A stretch of DNA of 64,000 bases from Cryobacterium aureum. Lineage in GTDB: Bacteria > Actinomycetota > Actinomycetes > Actinomycetales > Microbacteriaceae. The notes below the pieces were generated by a model. It saw only the letters and a list, made by a program, of their open reading frames with translations. It was not told where the DNA came from and did no database searches. The translations under genes were made by a program, and so were the position numbers. Positions 44,042 through 53,452 of the stretch are shown here, piece by piece. Within the stretch, counting starts at the first letter, position 1. Each line of letters begins with the position of its first letter. Location of the stretch: positions 186,001 to 250,000 of the forward strand of contig NZ_PPTG01000009.1 of the NCBI RefSeq assembly GCF_002954245.1, in the 5' to 3' direction.

Positions 44042-45034
44042 TCACTGTGCGCGGGACACGTAACCGCGCTTCTTGTCGACGACATTAACCAGGGCCTCCG
44101 CGGCCAGCCAACGGGTCACATTGCCGGTGAATTGCGCGGCCAGGCCATCGCGCCACCCCACAACATCGCCCGACATGTGGGCCGAGATGGTGACCCCAGG
44201 GGCCTCCCAGAGCGGGTTCGTGACCGGCAGCGGCTCCGTCACGAAAACGTCGAGCGAGGCCGCCGCGATCGAGCCGGTTTCGAGCGCCCGCAGCAGCGCT
44301 GCCTCGTCGATCAGCGGCCCACGGCCGACACTCAGCAGATGAGCGGATGCCTTCATCGCCTCAAACACGCCCGCATCGATCATGCCACGGGTCTCGGTCG
44401 TCAGCGGCGCGACCACGACGACATTGTCGGCCCAGCCAACGTGTTCGGCGAGCGCGGCCGACGACACGATGGTGCCAAAGTCCGGGTCATTCTCGCTCGC
44501 GCGCCTCCCCGCGCCCCGCACCTCGAGGCCGACGGCGCGCAGCAGCCGCGCGATCTGCCGGCCGATCCCGCCGGTGCCCACCACGAGGGCCGTGCTCCCT
44601 GCGGTGCGCCGGGTCTCCCGGTGCTTCCACTCGTGAGCGTGCTGCAGGGCGCGGTTCTCGTGCAGTTGCTTGTCATGGGCGAAAATGTTCGCCAGCACGA
44701 ATTCGGCGATTGGGCCGTCGAAGAAGCCGTAGGCGTTGGTGAGCACGACGTCGGAGGCGCGGAGTTCATCAAACAGCACGGTGTCCACTCCGGCCGCGGC
44801 CACGTGCACCCATTTCAGGGCCCGGGCACGAGGCCAGGCGTCCCGCAGGGCGGTCGAGAAGAAGTCCCAGAGCAACAGGATCTCGGCGTGCTCGATGGCG
44901 TCCGGCAGGCCGGCGGCATCGGTGTACCGCACGTCGGCGACGACGTCGATCGCGTCCATTCCGGCTGGCCGCTGGGCGCCCTGCGGTTCGCACAGCACCA
45001 CGATGATCGGGCGGTTCGGAATTGTCGTTTGCAT
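44042..45034 (-). CDS. NAD(P)-dependent D-2-hydroxyacid dehydrogenase
   Basis: 330 aa. Rossmann motif VVGTGGIGRQIARLL, catalytic Arg in SVGRGPLIDEAALL, Glu in FVTEPLPVTNPLW and His in SAHMSGDV, the standard D-isomer-specific dehydrogenase set. The N-terminal region with AAAGVDTVLFDEL resembles glyoxylate/hydroxypyruvate-type members. It reduces a 2-oxo acid or oxidises a D-2-hydroxyacid. Its promoter carries operator site D and diverges from the aminotransferase operon. Its place in the pathway is not established; see the FAD/Fe-S oxidase two genes away. Confidence 0.88.
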   Translation of the reverse strand: MQTTIPNRPIIVVLCEPQGAQRPAGMDAIDVVADVRYTDAAGLPDAIEHAEILLLWDFFSTALRDAWPRARALKWVHVAAAGVDTVLFDELRASDVVLTNAYGFFDGPIAEFVLANIFAHDKQLHENRALQHAHEWKHRETRRTAGSTALVVGTGGIGRQIARLLRAVGLEVRGAGRRASENDPDFGTIVSSAALAEHVGWADNVVVVAPLTTETRGMIDAGVFEAMKASAHLLSVGRGPLIDEAALLRALETGSIAAASLDVFVTEPLPVTNPLWEAPGVTISAHMSGDVVGWRDGLAAQFTGNVTRWLAAEALVNVVDKKRGYVSRAQ

Positions 45035-45061
45035 TCTGCCAGCACAGTGCAGAAACGGATG

Positions 45062-45073
45062 ATTGTCAACAAT
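45062..45073. promoter_or_regulatory. GntR operator site D (hydroxyacid dehydrogenase)
   Basis: ATTGTCAACAAT, identical in core to site C, ends 28 bp upstream of the minus-strand dehydrogenase ATG within the divergent promoter region shared with the class III aminotransferase. Confidence 0.75.
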
Positions 45074-45127
45074 GGCTCGGCTGGCCAGCCGTGCGAGTCG
45101 GCTCGCTGCATCCGTTCATCCTGAAAG

Positions 45128-45141
45128 GATTGTTGACAATC
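45128..45141. promoter_or_regulatory. GntR operator site E (aminotransferase-oxidase-dehydrogenase operon)
   Basis: GATTGTTGACAATC is an exact core match, 26 bp before the aminotransferase ATG and about 67 bp centre-to-centre from site D. Confidence 0.75.
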
Positions 45142-45167
45142 GGTGCATTCACTCGCATGATGGACAC

Positions 45168-46454
45168 ATGACGATTCTCAGCCCCGCCCTCAAGCAAGCC
45201 ACACCCGTCGTAGTCGATCACGCGATCGGGTCCTACATCTTCGGCACCGACGGCGAGAAGTACCTTGACTTCACGAGTGGCATCGGCGTCACGAGCACCG
45301 GTCACTGCCACCCGCGCGTCGTCGCGGCCGCCCGCGAACAGGCCGGCAAGATCATCCATGCCCAGTTCACCACGGTGATGCACACTCCGTTGCTCGAGCT
45401 AACCGACAAACTCGGCGAGGTACTGCCGGTGGGTATGGACAGCGTCTTCTACCTCAACTCGGGCTCCGAAGCGGTCGAGGCGGCCGTTCGTCAGGCTCGC
45501 ATGGCTACCGGCCGGCCCAATATCATCGCCTTCCACGGCGGCTTCCACGGTCGCACCGTGGCCGCCGCGAGCCTCACTACCGCCGGCACCAAGTTTCGCT
45601 CCGGCTTCTCGCCGATCATGGGCGGGGTGCACATCTCACCGTTCCCCTACGCCTTTCGCTACGGCTGGGATGAACAGACCGCCGTCACCTTCGCGCTCAA
45701 GGAGCTCGACTACCTGCTGTCCACCATCTCGAGCCCGGCCGACACGGCTGCCTTCATCATTGAACCGGCCCTCGGCGACGGCGGTTACCTGCCCACCCCG
45801 CCAGCGTTCCTCGAAGGACTGCGCGAGCGCGCCACTCACCACGGCATCATTTTGATCCTCGACGAGGTGCAGGCCGGCGTCGGCCGCACCGGCAAATTCT
45901 GGGGTCACCAATATTCCACAATCACCCCCGACATTCTTATCACCGCCAAGGGCCTGGCCAGCGGGTTTCCGCTCTCGGCCATCGCTGCTCCCCTCGACCT
46001 CATGAAGAAGGCCTGGCCCGGATCGCAGGGCGGCACCTACGGCGGCAACGCCGTCTCCTGTGCCGCCGCCGTAGCCACCCTCGACGTGGTGCGCGAAGAA
46101 GGCCTCGTGGAGAACTCCCGGGTGCGCGGCCTGCAGCTGCAGGCCGGCCTCAAACGTCTCGCCGCAACCCGGCCGGTCATCGGCGACGTGCGCGGCCTCG
46201 GCCTCATGCAGGGTATCGAGTTCATCGACGGCGACGGGGAGCCGAACCCCGAGGCTGCTGCCGCCGTGCAGCAGGCCGCCATCAAGCAGAATCTGCTGCT
46301 ACTGACCTGTGGAACGCGCGGCAACGTGGTGCGCGTCATTCCCGCTCTTATTGTCAGCGACGCCGAAATCGAGCAGGGACTGGCCGCGTTTGAGGCAGCC
46401 CTCGATGCCTCCGGCGCCGTTCCCGCGCTCGAGGCCGCCGGCGCAACCGCCTGA
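45168..46454 (+). CDS. class III aminotransferase (GabT/DoeD-like)
   Basis: 428 aa. PLP motifs: FYLNSGSEAVEAAVRQAR, FHGGFHGRTVAAASLT, ILILDEVQAGVGRTGKFWG and the Schiff-base lysine in LITAKGLASGFPLSAI near residue 261. Closest in style to 4-aminobutyrate and 2,4-diaminobutyrate aminotransferases. In ectoine catabolism DoeD converts L-2,4-diaminobutyrate to aspartate semialdehyde. It heads an operon with the FAD/Fe-S oxidase and a semialdehyde dehydrogenase, so a DoeD role is plausible. A GabT role cannot be excluded from sequence alone. Confidence 0.9.
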   Translation: MTILSPALKQATPVVVDHAIGSYIFGTDGEKYLDFTSGIGVTSTGHCHPRVVAAAREQAGKIIHAQFTTVMHTPLLELTDKLGEVLPVGMDSVFYLNSGSEAVEAAVRQARMATGRPNIIAFHGGFHGRTVAAASLTTAGTKFRSGFSPIMGGVHISPFPYAFRYGWDEQTAVTFALKELDYLLSTISSPADTAAFIIEPALGDGGYLPTPPAFLEGLRERATHHGIILILDEVQAGVGRTGKFWGHQYSTITPDILITAKGLASGFPLSAIAAPLDLMKKAWPGSQGGTYGGNAVSCAAAVATLDVVREEGLVENSRVRGLQLQAGLKRLAATRPVIGDVRGLGLMQGIEFIDGDGEPNPEAAAAVQQAAIKQNLLLLTCGTRGNVVRVIPALIVSDAEIEQGLAAFEAALDASGAVPALEAAGATA

Positions 46455-46488
46455 ACGCCCGCGCAACCCCACCCGATAGCCTCGCCCG

Positions 46489-49446
46489 ATGCCCTCGACG
46501 CCGCTCACGCGCACTTCCGATAGATTCCGCTCTCTGCGCGAGAGCGGAATCGAGGTAGACGTCGCGCCCCGCCGCCTGAGTGAATACAGCTATGACGCCA
46601 GCAACTATCGAGTCTCGCCGGTCGCCGTGGTCTTTCCGCGCAGCGTCGCCGACGTCGTGACCGTGGCCCGGTTTGCCAGCGAGCACCAGATTCCGCTGGT
46701 CAGCCGCGGCGGCGGCACGTCGATGGCCGGAAATGCCGTCGGGGCGGGCATCGTGCTCGACTTCTCCCGCTACCTCAACACGATTCACTCCATCGACCTG
46801 GCGGCGCAGACGGCCGTGGTCGACGCCGGCGTCATCCTCTCCACGCTGCAACGCGAGGTCGCGGCTGCGTCCAACGGCACGCTCACCTTCGCCCCCGACC
46901 CGTCCAGTCGCACCCGCGCCACCATCGGCGGCGCCATCGGCAACGACGCCTGCGGCAACCACTCGGTGCGGCACGGGCGCACCTCCGACCATGTGCTCGC
47001 GCTCGATCTGGTGACGACAGCCGGCATCCGCTTGACCGCGACCCGCACCGGCCTGCACGCCACCGATCAAGCGGATGCGGCGGCCGTCACGCAAGCCTCG
47101 ACCCTCACCGCCGGGCTGCGGCAGCTGGCCGCCGACCACCTGACGGAATTTCGGCTCGAACTCGGCCAGATTGCCCGGCAGGTATCGGGCTACCACCTCT
47201 CGCACCTGCTGCCCGAGCACGGCTTTGACGTGGCCCGAGCCCTCGTCGGCAGCGAGGGCACCTGCGCCATCGTCGTCGCAGCAACCGTGCAGCTCGTGCC
47301 CCAACCGCAGGCGGCCCTGCTGCTCAGCCTCGGCTACGACGATGTCGTCGATGCCGCCCGTGACGTGCCCACCATTCTCACGTTCTCCCCCGCCGCCATC
47401 GAGGGCATCGACGAAGCGATCGTGCAGACCATGCAGGCGCGCCGCGGCCCCGATTCGGTGCAGGGGCTGCCAGCCGGCAAGGCCTGGCTCTACGTCGACA
47501 TCGACGGCGACGACCCGGCCGCCGTCGCGGCCGAAGGCGAGAAGTTGCTGGCCCGACTGCGCGAAAATGGGCGGATGCGCTCCGGCCGTGCCGTGCCAGA
47601 CCTCACCGAACGTGCCTCCCTCTGGCGGGTGCGTGAAGACGGCGCCGGGCTGTCGGCCCGGCTCGCGAGCGGTGGGGAATCCTGGCCCGGCTGGGAAGAC
47701 TCCGCCGTCGCCCCGGAAAACCTCGCCGACTATCTCGAAGACTTTCGCAACCTGATGGCACAGTTCGACCTCACCGGCGTCATCTACGGGCACTTCGGCG
47801 CCGGCTGCATGCACGTGCGCCTCACCTTCGACCTGCGCAGCTCAGAAGGCCGTCAGATCATGGACGACTTCACCCGCGCGGCTGCCAAACTCGTGGTGCG
47901 TCACGGCGGCTCCATCTCGGGCGAGCACGGCGACGGGCGTTCCCGATCGGCACTGCTGCCCCTGATGTACTCCCCGGTCATTATGGACGCGTTTATCCAG
48001 TTCAAGGCGCTGTGGGACCCACAGCAGCTGCTCAACCCCGGCTCAATCGTTGCCCCGGAGCGAACCACCGAGCACCTGGCCCTCACCGACGTACCGAACC
48101 GGGCCTGGCGCACGAGCTTCGATCTCACCCCGGTCGGTCAGCACGGATCCGGTACCGGCCACTCTGAGCTCGACCCGTTCAGTCACGCCGTGCAGAGCTG
48201 CGTCGGCATCGGCCGCTGCCGGAGCGACGCCGGCGGGGTCATGTGCCCGAGCTACCGGGCCACCGGTGACGAGAAAGATTCCACCCGCGGCCGCGCCCGC
48301 GTGCTCCAAGACATGATTCGCGGCGCCGACACCGTTCAGCAAGGGTGGCGTTCCGAGGAGGTGCGCGAGGCCCTCGACCTGTGTCTGTCGTGCAAGGCCT
48401 GCTCGAGCGACTGTCCGGCCGGCGTCGACATGGCCACCTACAAGTCCGAGTTCTTCGACCACTATTACGAGGGACGGCTGCGGCCCATCTCGCATTACTC
48501 CCTCGGCTGGCTGCCGCGCTGGCTCAAACTGACCGGGCTGATGGCGCCGCTGGTGAACCTCGTGCTCGGCAGCCCGCTCGGCACGCTCATTGCCCGACTC
48601 GGCGGCGTCACGACCAAGCGGCGCCTGCCGCGGTTCCACGCGGCATCCGCTTGGCGCCGCACACTGACACTGCAGACGCTCGGGCCAACGACGTCAACCG
48701 CCCCGGCCGACGTGGTGCTCTTCGTCGACACTTTCACCCGCGGTTTTCGTCCCGACGTCGCCGGTTCAGCCCAGCGCGTGCTGCAATCGGCCGGCAAGAC
48801 CGTGGAATGCTCGGCCGAAGTGTGCTGCGGCCTCACCTGGATCTCCACCGGCCAGCTGGGCACCGCGCGTCGCCTGCTCACCAAAGCCGCCGCTGCGCTC
48901 GACGACGGCACCGACCGGCCGATTGTGGTGCTCGAGCCCAGCTGCGCGGCCGCCCTGCGCAAGGACCTGCCCGAGCTCGTGCCCACCGACGCCGCCCGCC
49001 GCGTGTCGAAGCGCATCCGCAGCTTCGCCGGCACCGTGACCGAATTGGCCGCTGCCGGCTGGCAGCCCGAGTGGGCCGGCGGGCAGGCCCCGAACAGCGT
49101 CACCGTGCAGGCGCACTGCCACGAGTACTCGGTGTTCGGCGCGAACGCTCAAAAGGCGGCCCTGACCGCTGTCGGCGTGCGCGACGTGCGCGAGGCAACC
49201 GGATGCTGCGGCGTTGCCGGCAACTTCGGCTTCGAGAAGGATCACTACGAGCTCAGCATGACCGTCGCCGAGCAGGCCCTCGCGCCAGCCCTGCGCGCAC
49301 TGCCGCCGCAGCAGGCCGTACTCACCGACGGGTTCAGCTGCCACATGCAGGTGCAGCAACTCGACCCGAATCGTCAGACCCACCACCTCGCCCAACTCCT
49401 TGACCCCGCACGCACCGCCAGCACTCGACCGAAGGACACGAAATGA
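46489..49446 (+). CDS. FAD-linked D-2-hydroxyacid oxidase fused to Fe-S/CCG subunit
   Basis: 985 aa fusion. Residues about 1-540 are a GlcD-type FAD protein (PRSVADVVTVARFASEHQIPLVSRGGGTSMAG, GAIGNDACGNHSVRHGRTSDH, GSISGEHGDGRSR). Residues about 560-660 hold ferredoxin-type clusters (CVGIGRCRSDAGGVMCP, CLSCKACSSDCPAG). The C-terminus has two CCG motifs (VCCGLTW, CCGVAGNFGFE). Such fusions oxidise D-lactate, D-2-hydroxyglutarate or related acids and pass electrons to the membrane. It lies between the aminotransferase and the aldehyde dehydrogenase, overlapping the latter start (ATGA). The substrate is unknown and may be a hydroxylated pathway intermediate. Confidence 0.9.
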   Translation: MPSTPLTRTSDRFRSLRESGIEVDVAPRRLSEYSYDASNYRVSPVAVVFPRSVADVVTVARFASEHQIPLVSRGGGTSMAGNAVGAGIVLDFSRYLNTIHSIDLAAQTAVVDAGVILSTLQREVAAASNGTLTFAPDPSSRTRATIGGAIGNDACGNHSVRHGRTSDHVLALDLVTTAGIRLTATRTGLHATDQADAAAVTQASTLTAGLRQLAADHLTEFRLELGQIARQVSGYHLSHLLPEHGFDVARALVGSEGTCAIVVAATVQLVPQPQAALLLSLGYDDVVDAARDVPTILTFSPAAIEGIDEAIVQTMQARRGPDSVQGLPAGKAWLYVDIDGDDPAAVAAEGEKLLARLRENGRMRSGRAVPDLTERASLWRVREDGAGLSARLASGGESWPGWEDSAVAPENLADYLEDFRNLMAQFDLTGVIYGHFGAGCMHVRLTFDLRSSEGRQIMDDFTRAAAKLVVRHGGSISGEHGDGRSRSALLPLMYSPVIMDAFIQFKALWDPQQLLNPGSIVAPERTTEHLALTDVPNRAWRTSFDLTPVGQHGSGTGHSELDPFSHAVQSCVGIGRCRSDAGGVMCPSYRATGDEKDSTRGRARVLQDMIRGADTVQQGWRSEEVREALDLCLSCKACSSDCPAGVDMATYKSEFFDHYYEGRLRPISHYSLGWLPRWLKLTGLMAPLVNLVLGSPLGTLIARLGGVTTKRRLPRFHAASAWRRTLTLQTLGPTTSTAPADVVLFVDTFTRGFRPDVAGSAQRVLQSAGKTVECSAEVCCGLTWISTGQLGTARRLLTKAAAALDDGTDRPIVVLEPSCAAALRKDLPELVPTDAARRVSKRIRSFAGTVTELAAAGWQPEWAGGQAPNSVTVQAHCHEYSVFGANAQKAALTAVGVRDVREATGCCGVAGNFGFEKDHYELSMTVAEQALAPALRALPPQQAVLTDGFSCHMQVQQLDPNRQTHHLAQLLDPARTASTRPKDTK

Positions 49447-50927
49447 CCCCCACCGCAACGCTCCCGGTTGCTCGCGACGCGGCCACTATCATCGCCACGA
49501 TCAACACCGGGTTGTTCATCGACGGCTCCTGGACACCAGCACTTTCCGGGGCTACTTTCGCGGTCGAAAATCCCGCCACCGGTAACGTACTCGCCCACGT
49601 CGCCGACGGCGGCCCAGCGGATGCCGATCTCGCCATCCAGGCGGCCGGTCGCGCCCAGAAGGCCTGGGGCAAGACCTCGCCGCGCTCACGCAGTGAGATT
49701 CTGCGCCGTGCCTATGACCTCTTGATGAGGCGGCAGGAAGAACTCGCGCTCATTATCACTTCCGAGATGGGCAAGCCGCTCGCCGATGCGCGCGGCGAGG
49801 TCGCCTACGCCGCCGAGTTCTTTCGCTGGTTCTCCGAGGAGGCCGTTCGCATTGGGGGCGACCACACCATCACCGGCGACGGCAAGCACCGCATCCTGGT
49901 CACCCGCGAACCGGTCGGCCCATGCGTGCTCGTCACCCCGTGGAACTTTCCGCTCGCCATGGGCACCCGCAAGATCGGCCCGGCCATCGCCGCCGGCTGC
50001 ACGATCGTGTTCAAGCCGGCCGAGCTGACCCCGCTCACCTCGCTCGCGCTGGTCGACATTCTGGTGGAGGCCGGGCTTCCGGCCGGGGTGCTCAACGTCG
50101 TCACCACGTCGAAGGCCGGCAGCGTCGTCGAACCGTGGATGAACAGCGGCATCGCCCGCAAGGTGAGCTTCACCGGCTCCACCGCCGTAGGCAAACTGCT
50201 GCTGGAACAGGCCAGCCGCAACGTCATGCGCTCCTCGATGGAGCTCGGCGGCAACGCCCCGTTTATCGTCTGCGCCGACGCCGACCTCGACCGGGCCGTC
50301 GACGGAGCGATGGTCGCCAAGATGCGCAACATGGGCGAGGCCTGCACCGCCGCGAACCGCATGTTAGTGCACCGCTCCATCGCGACCGAGTTCGCCGCGA
50401 AACTGGCCCAGCGCATGAGCGAGCTCAGCGTCGGTGATGGCGCTGCGGACGGTGTCAACGTCGGTCCGCTGATCGAGGAGAAGGCAGTGCTGAAAGTGCA
50501 GGGCCTGGTCGATGACGCGGTCGCGCGGGGGGCATCCGTTGTGGTCGGTGGGTCGCGCGGGGACGGCGCCGGTTATTTCTACCAGCCCACCGTGCTCGCC
50601 AACGTCAGCCCGGACTCGCTCCTCATGAACACCGAGATCTTCGGCCCGGTCGCCCCGGTGGTGCCCTTCGACACCGAAGATGAGGCGGTGGCACTCGCCA
50701 ACAACACGCCTTGGGGCCTCGTGGGTTATCTCTACACCCACGATATCGACCGCGCCTTCCGCCTCGGCGAAGACCTCGAAGTGGGCATGCTCGGGCTCAA
50801 CACCGGCATGGTGTCCAACCCGTTCGCCCCGTTCGGCGGGGTGAAGCAGTCCGGTCTCGGCCGCGAGGGCGGCAAGCTCGGCATCGACGAATACCTCGAG
50901 TACAAGTACCTCGCGATCCCACGCTGA
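49443..50927 (+). CDS. NAD(P)-dependent semialdehyde dehydrogenase (GabD/DoeC-like)
   Basis: 494 aa aldehyde dehydrogenase. VTPWNFPLAMGTRKIGPAIA, catalytic Glu in MELGGNAPFIV (near 267) and catalytic Cys in GEACTAANRM (near 301). The C-terminus EGGKLGIDEYLEYKYLAI is as in succinate-semialdehyde dehydrogenases. In ectoine breakdown the related DoeC oxidises aspartate semialdehyde to aspartate, and the upstream class III aminotransferase would supply that substrate. The start overlaps the preceding stop. GabD versus DoeC cannot be separated by eye. Confidence 0.92.
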   Translation: MTPTATLPVARDAATIIATINTGLFIDGSWTPALSGATFAVENPATGNVLAHVADGGPADADLAIQAAGRAQKAWGKTSPRSRSEILRRAYDLLMRRQEELALIITSEMGKPLADARGEVAYAAEFFRWFSEEAVRIGGDHTITGDGKHRILVTREPVGPCVLVTPWNFPLAMGTRKIGPAIAAGCTIVFKPAELTPLTSLALVDILVEAGLPAGVLNVVTTSKAGSVVEPWMNSGIARKVSFTGSTAVGKLLLEQASRNVMRSSMELGGNAPFIVCADADLDRAVDGAMVAKMRNMGEACTAANRMLVHRSIATEFAAKLAQRMSELSVGDGAADGVNVGPLIEEKAVLKVQGLVDDAVARGASVVVGGSRGDGAGYFYQPTVLANVSPDSLLMNTEIFGPVAPVVPFDTEDEAVALANNTPWGLVGYLYTHDIDRAFRLGEDLEVGMLGLNTGMVSNPFAPFGGVKQSGLGREGGKLGIDEYLEYKYLAIPR

Positions 50928-50969
50928 CGGGCCTCCCAGGGCCTTGCCCCCAGCACTCCAACCCTGTAG

Positions 50970-50981
50970 ATTGTAAACAAT
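50970..50981. promoter_or_regulatory. GntR operator site F (DoeA-like operon)
   Basis: ATTGTAAACAAT, an exact core match, ends 25 bp before the GTG start of the M24-family hydrolase. An AAGGGG ribosome site lies between. Confidence 0.75.
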
Positions 50982-51006
50982 AGGCAATACCGATGTAAGG
51001 GGTTCC

Positions 51007-52179
51007 GTGCTCTTCACCAGCAGCGAGTATGCCGAACGCCTCACCAATGTGCGCCGCCGTATGGAGGCTCAGGGTCTCTCGAGCCTGCTGGTGACCGACC
51101 CGGCCAACCTGAACTACCTCACCGGCTACAACGCCTGGTCGTTCTACACCCCACAGGTGTTATTCGTTCCGCTGGCGGGCGACATGTTGTTCTTTCTGCG
51201 CGCGATGGATGCCCAGGGCGCCTTTCGCACCGCCTGGCTGCCGCCGGGCAACATGATCGGCTACCCCGAAAGTTTCGTGCACCGCCCGCACTTGCATCCC
51301 TTCGACTGGGTCGCGGACGCCCTGCGCGAGCGCGGCCTGGTCGAACCGAACCGGGTCGGCCTCGAGATGGACTCGCAGTTCTTCTCCCCCAAGGCCTATC
51401 GCGCCCTCGAAACCGGCCTGCCCGAGTGGACCTTCGTCGATGCGATCGAGTTGGTCAACTGGGTGCGCGTCATCAAAACGGATGCCGAGATCGCGCAGAT
51501 GAGGCTCGCCGCGCGAGTCGCCGAGTCGGCCATGACCGCCGCGGTGGAACACGTGAAGATCGGCGTGCGGCAGTGCGACGCCGCCGCTGCCATCTCGCAG
51601 GCGCAGATCGCGGGCACCCCCGAGATCGGCGGGGACTACACCGCGATCGTGCCGATGCTCCCCACCGGCGTGGAGGCCGACACTCCCCACCTCACCTGGA
51701 ACGACCAACCATTCGAGGCCGGCCAGGCCGTGATCGTCGAATTGGCCGGTGCCCACCACCGATATCACGTGCCCCTGGCGCGCACGATCGTGCTCGGACA
51801 GCCGAGCCACGAGCTCGCCCGGCTCGCCGACGCCATCAATGACGGACTCAGCTCGGTGCTCGACCTGGTGCGCCCCGGCGTCGGCACCCGCGACCTCGCG
51901 GAGGCGTGGAACGTGACCCTCGCCGCCTACGGACTCGAGAAGCCCTCCCGGATCGGGTATTCCATCGGGCTGGCCTATCCGCCGGACTGGGGCGAACGCA
52001 CCGTCAGCCTGCGCAGCGAAGACGACACCGTGCTGCAGGAGAACATGACCTTCCACCTGATCGGCGGCATGTGGATGGAGAACTTCGGCTGCGAGCTCAG
52101 TGAATCCATTCGCGTCACCACGACCGGCGTGGAGACCTTCACCACCTTTCCCCGGCGCCTTCTTACCCCCAATTCCTAA
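51007..52179 (+). CDS. doeA: M24-family hydrolase, ectoine hydrolase (DoeA/EutD)-like
   Basis: 390 aa, GTG start with an AAGGGG ribosome site. Creatinase/aminopeptidase-P fold. I recognise several DoeA-specific stretches: NLNYLTGYNAWSFYTPQ, IGGDYTAIVPMLPTG, TPHLTWNDQPFEAGQ, KPSRIGYSIGLAYPPDWGE and LQENMTFHLIGGMW. The usual M24 metal ligands are missing; the first Asp region reads VELAGAHHRYHVPLART, as I recall for DoeA. DoeA opens the ectoine ring to N-acetyl-diaminobutyrate. It heads an operon with an aminotransferase and an M20 deacylase. The hydrolase family is firm, the exact substrate inferred. Confidence 0.82.
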   Translation: MLFTSSEYAERLTNVRRRMEAQGLSSLLVTDPANLNYLTGYNAWSFYTPQVLFVPLAGDMLFFLRAMDAQGAFRTAWLPPGNMIGYPESFVHRPHLHPFDWVADALRERGLVEPNRVGLEMDSQFFSPKAYRALETGLPEWTFVDAIELVNWVRVIKTDAEIAQMRLAARVAESAMTAAVEHVKIGVRQCDAAAAISQAQIAGTPEIGGDYTAIVPMLPTGVEADTPHLTWNDQPFEAGQAVIVELAGAHHRYHVPLARTIVLGQPSHELARLADAINDGLSSVLDLVRPGVGTRDLAEAWNVTLAAYGLEKPSRIGYSIGLAYPPDWGERTVSLRSEDDTVLQENMTFHLIGGMWMENFGCELSESIRVTTTGVETFTTFPRRLLTPNS

Positions 52180-52219
52180 CTCCCACCGAACGCTAACGCA
52201 CGATGAACTGCGATAACCG

Positions 52220-53431
52220 ATGAAAAGTTCCACCATGCCCCTCGCCCGCCGTGCCGAAAACCTGATCGGGTCGGTGATCGACTCCAGCACCTCGCTGCTC
52301 GCCGCCCAGGAACACGACATCGTGCGCTTCGCCATGGGCTCCCCCGCCGACGATGCAGTACCCCTCGAGGCGTTCCGCGAGATCGCCGCGAGCCGCTTCG
52401 ATCACAGCTCCTTCACCTATGGCGCCACCGAGGGCGAGTCTGGCCTGCTGTCGAACCTCGTCGACTACCTGTCGACCACGCCAGACCCGACCAGCGTCGA
52501 CCGCATCACCATCACCACCGGCGGAATGCAGGGCCTCGACCTGGCCTGCAAGATCTTCGTCGACCCGGGCGACCTCGTGATCGTCGAGTCCCCCACCTAC
52601 ACCAACGGATCGGCGACCGCGCTCAGCTATGGCGCCGAACTGCTCGAAGCACCCATCGACGAGAATGGTCTCATCGTCGAAGCCCTGCCAGAGCTCGTCG
52701 CCCGGGCCGGTCGCACACCCAAGGCCATCTACGTCATTCCCAACTTTCAGAACCCCTCCGGCACCACCCTGTCGCTGGCCCGCCGCGAACTGCTGATCGA
52801 ACTCGCCCACCAGTGGAACGCCGTCATCATCGATGACGACCCCTACGGCCTGCTCCGCTTTGCCGGCACCGACATTCCCAACTTTCAGACGCTCAGCCCG
52901 AAGGACCCTCTGCTGTTCTCGGTGCGCACCTTCTCCAAGATTCTCGCGCCCGGACTGCGGGTGGGCTGGGTCGACACCGACCCCGCCGTGCGCCAGCTCG
53001 TCATCAACGCCAAGCAGACTATGGATACCTGCACCAACATTCCCGGCCAGCACATTCTCACCGAGTTCATCCGCCGGGGCAGCCTCGATGCCCACCTCGA
53101 TTTTCTGCGCATCGAATACCGCACCCGCAAGGAGGCGATGCAATCCAGCCTGCGTCGCCACCTCGGCGATCGAGTCACTATGACCGATCCCGAGGGTGGC
53201 TTCTTTCTCTGGCTCACCCTGCAGGGTGCGGATGCCGCCACCTCCACCCAAGCGCTGTTTGAGACGGCCCTGGCCGAGGGCGTCGCCTTCATTCCCGGGC
53301 CGGCGCTCTCGCCGAGCGGCCACTTCGATGACGCCCTGCGCCTGTGCTTCGCATCGACCAACCCCGAGCGCACCGAGGAAGGCGTCATTCGCCTCACCCG
53401 GGCTCTCGACCATGCCCGCGCCGCGCGCTAG
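52220..53431 (+). CDS. class I/II PLP-dependent aminotransferase (MocR-like catalytic domain)
   Basis: 403 aa. SSFTYGATEGESGLLSNLVDYL, ITTGGMQGLDLACKIFVDPGD, YVIPNFQNPSGTTLSLARR, DDDPYGLLRF and the lysine in VRTFSKILAPGLRVGW near residue 240. This resembles the aminotransferase half of MocR/GabR regulators and the Lys/2-aminoadipate group, but there is no N-terminal HTH. It follows the DoeA-like gene by 40 bp. As a second aminotransferase in the same regulon it may act on a different amino-acid intermediate. Substrate unknown. Confidence 0.9.
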   Translation: MKSSTMPLARRAENLIGSVIDSSTSLLAAQEHDIVRFAMGSPADDAVPLEAFREIAASRFDHSSFTYGATEGESGLLSNLVDYLSTTPDPTSVDRITITTGGMQGLDLACKIFVDPGDLVIVESPTYTNGSATALSYGAELLEAPIDENGLIVEALPELVARAGRTPKAIYVIPNFQNPSGTTLSLARRELLIELAHQWNAVIIDDDPYGLLRFAGTDIPNFQTLSPKDPLLFSVRTFSKILAPGLRVGWVDTDPAVRQLVINAKQTMDTCTNIPGQHILTEFIRRGSLDAHLDFLRIEYRTRKEAMQSSLRRHLGDRVTMTDPEGGFFLWLTLQGADAATSTQALFETALAEGVAFIPGPALSPSGHFDDALRLCFASTNPERTEEGVIRLTRALDHARAAR

Positions 53432-53452
53432 ACCGACCTAATCTGAGAACCG

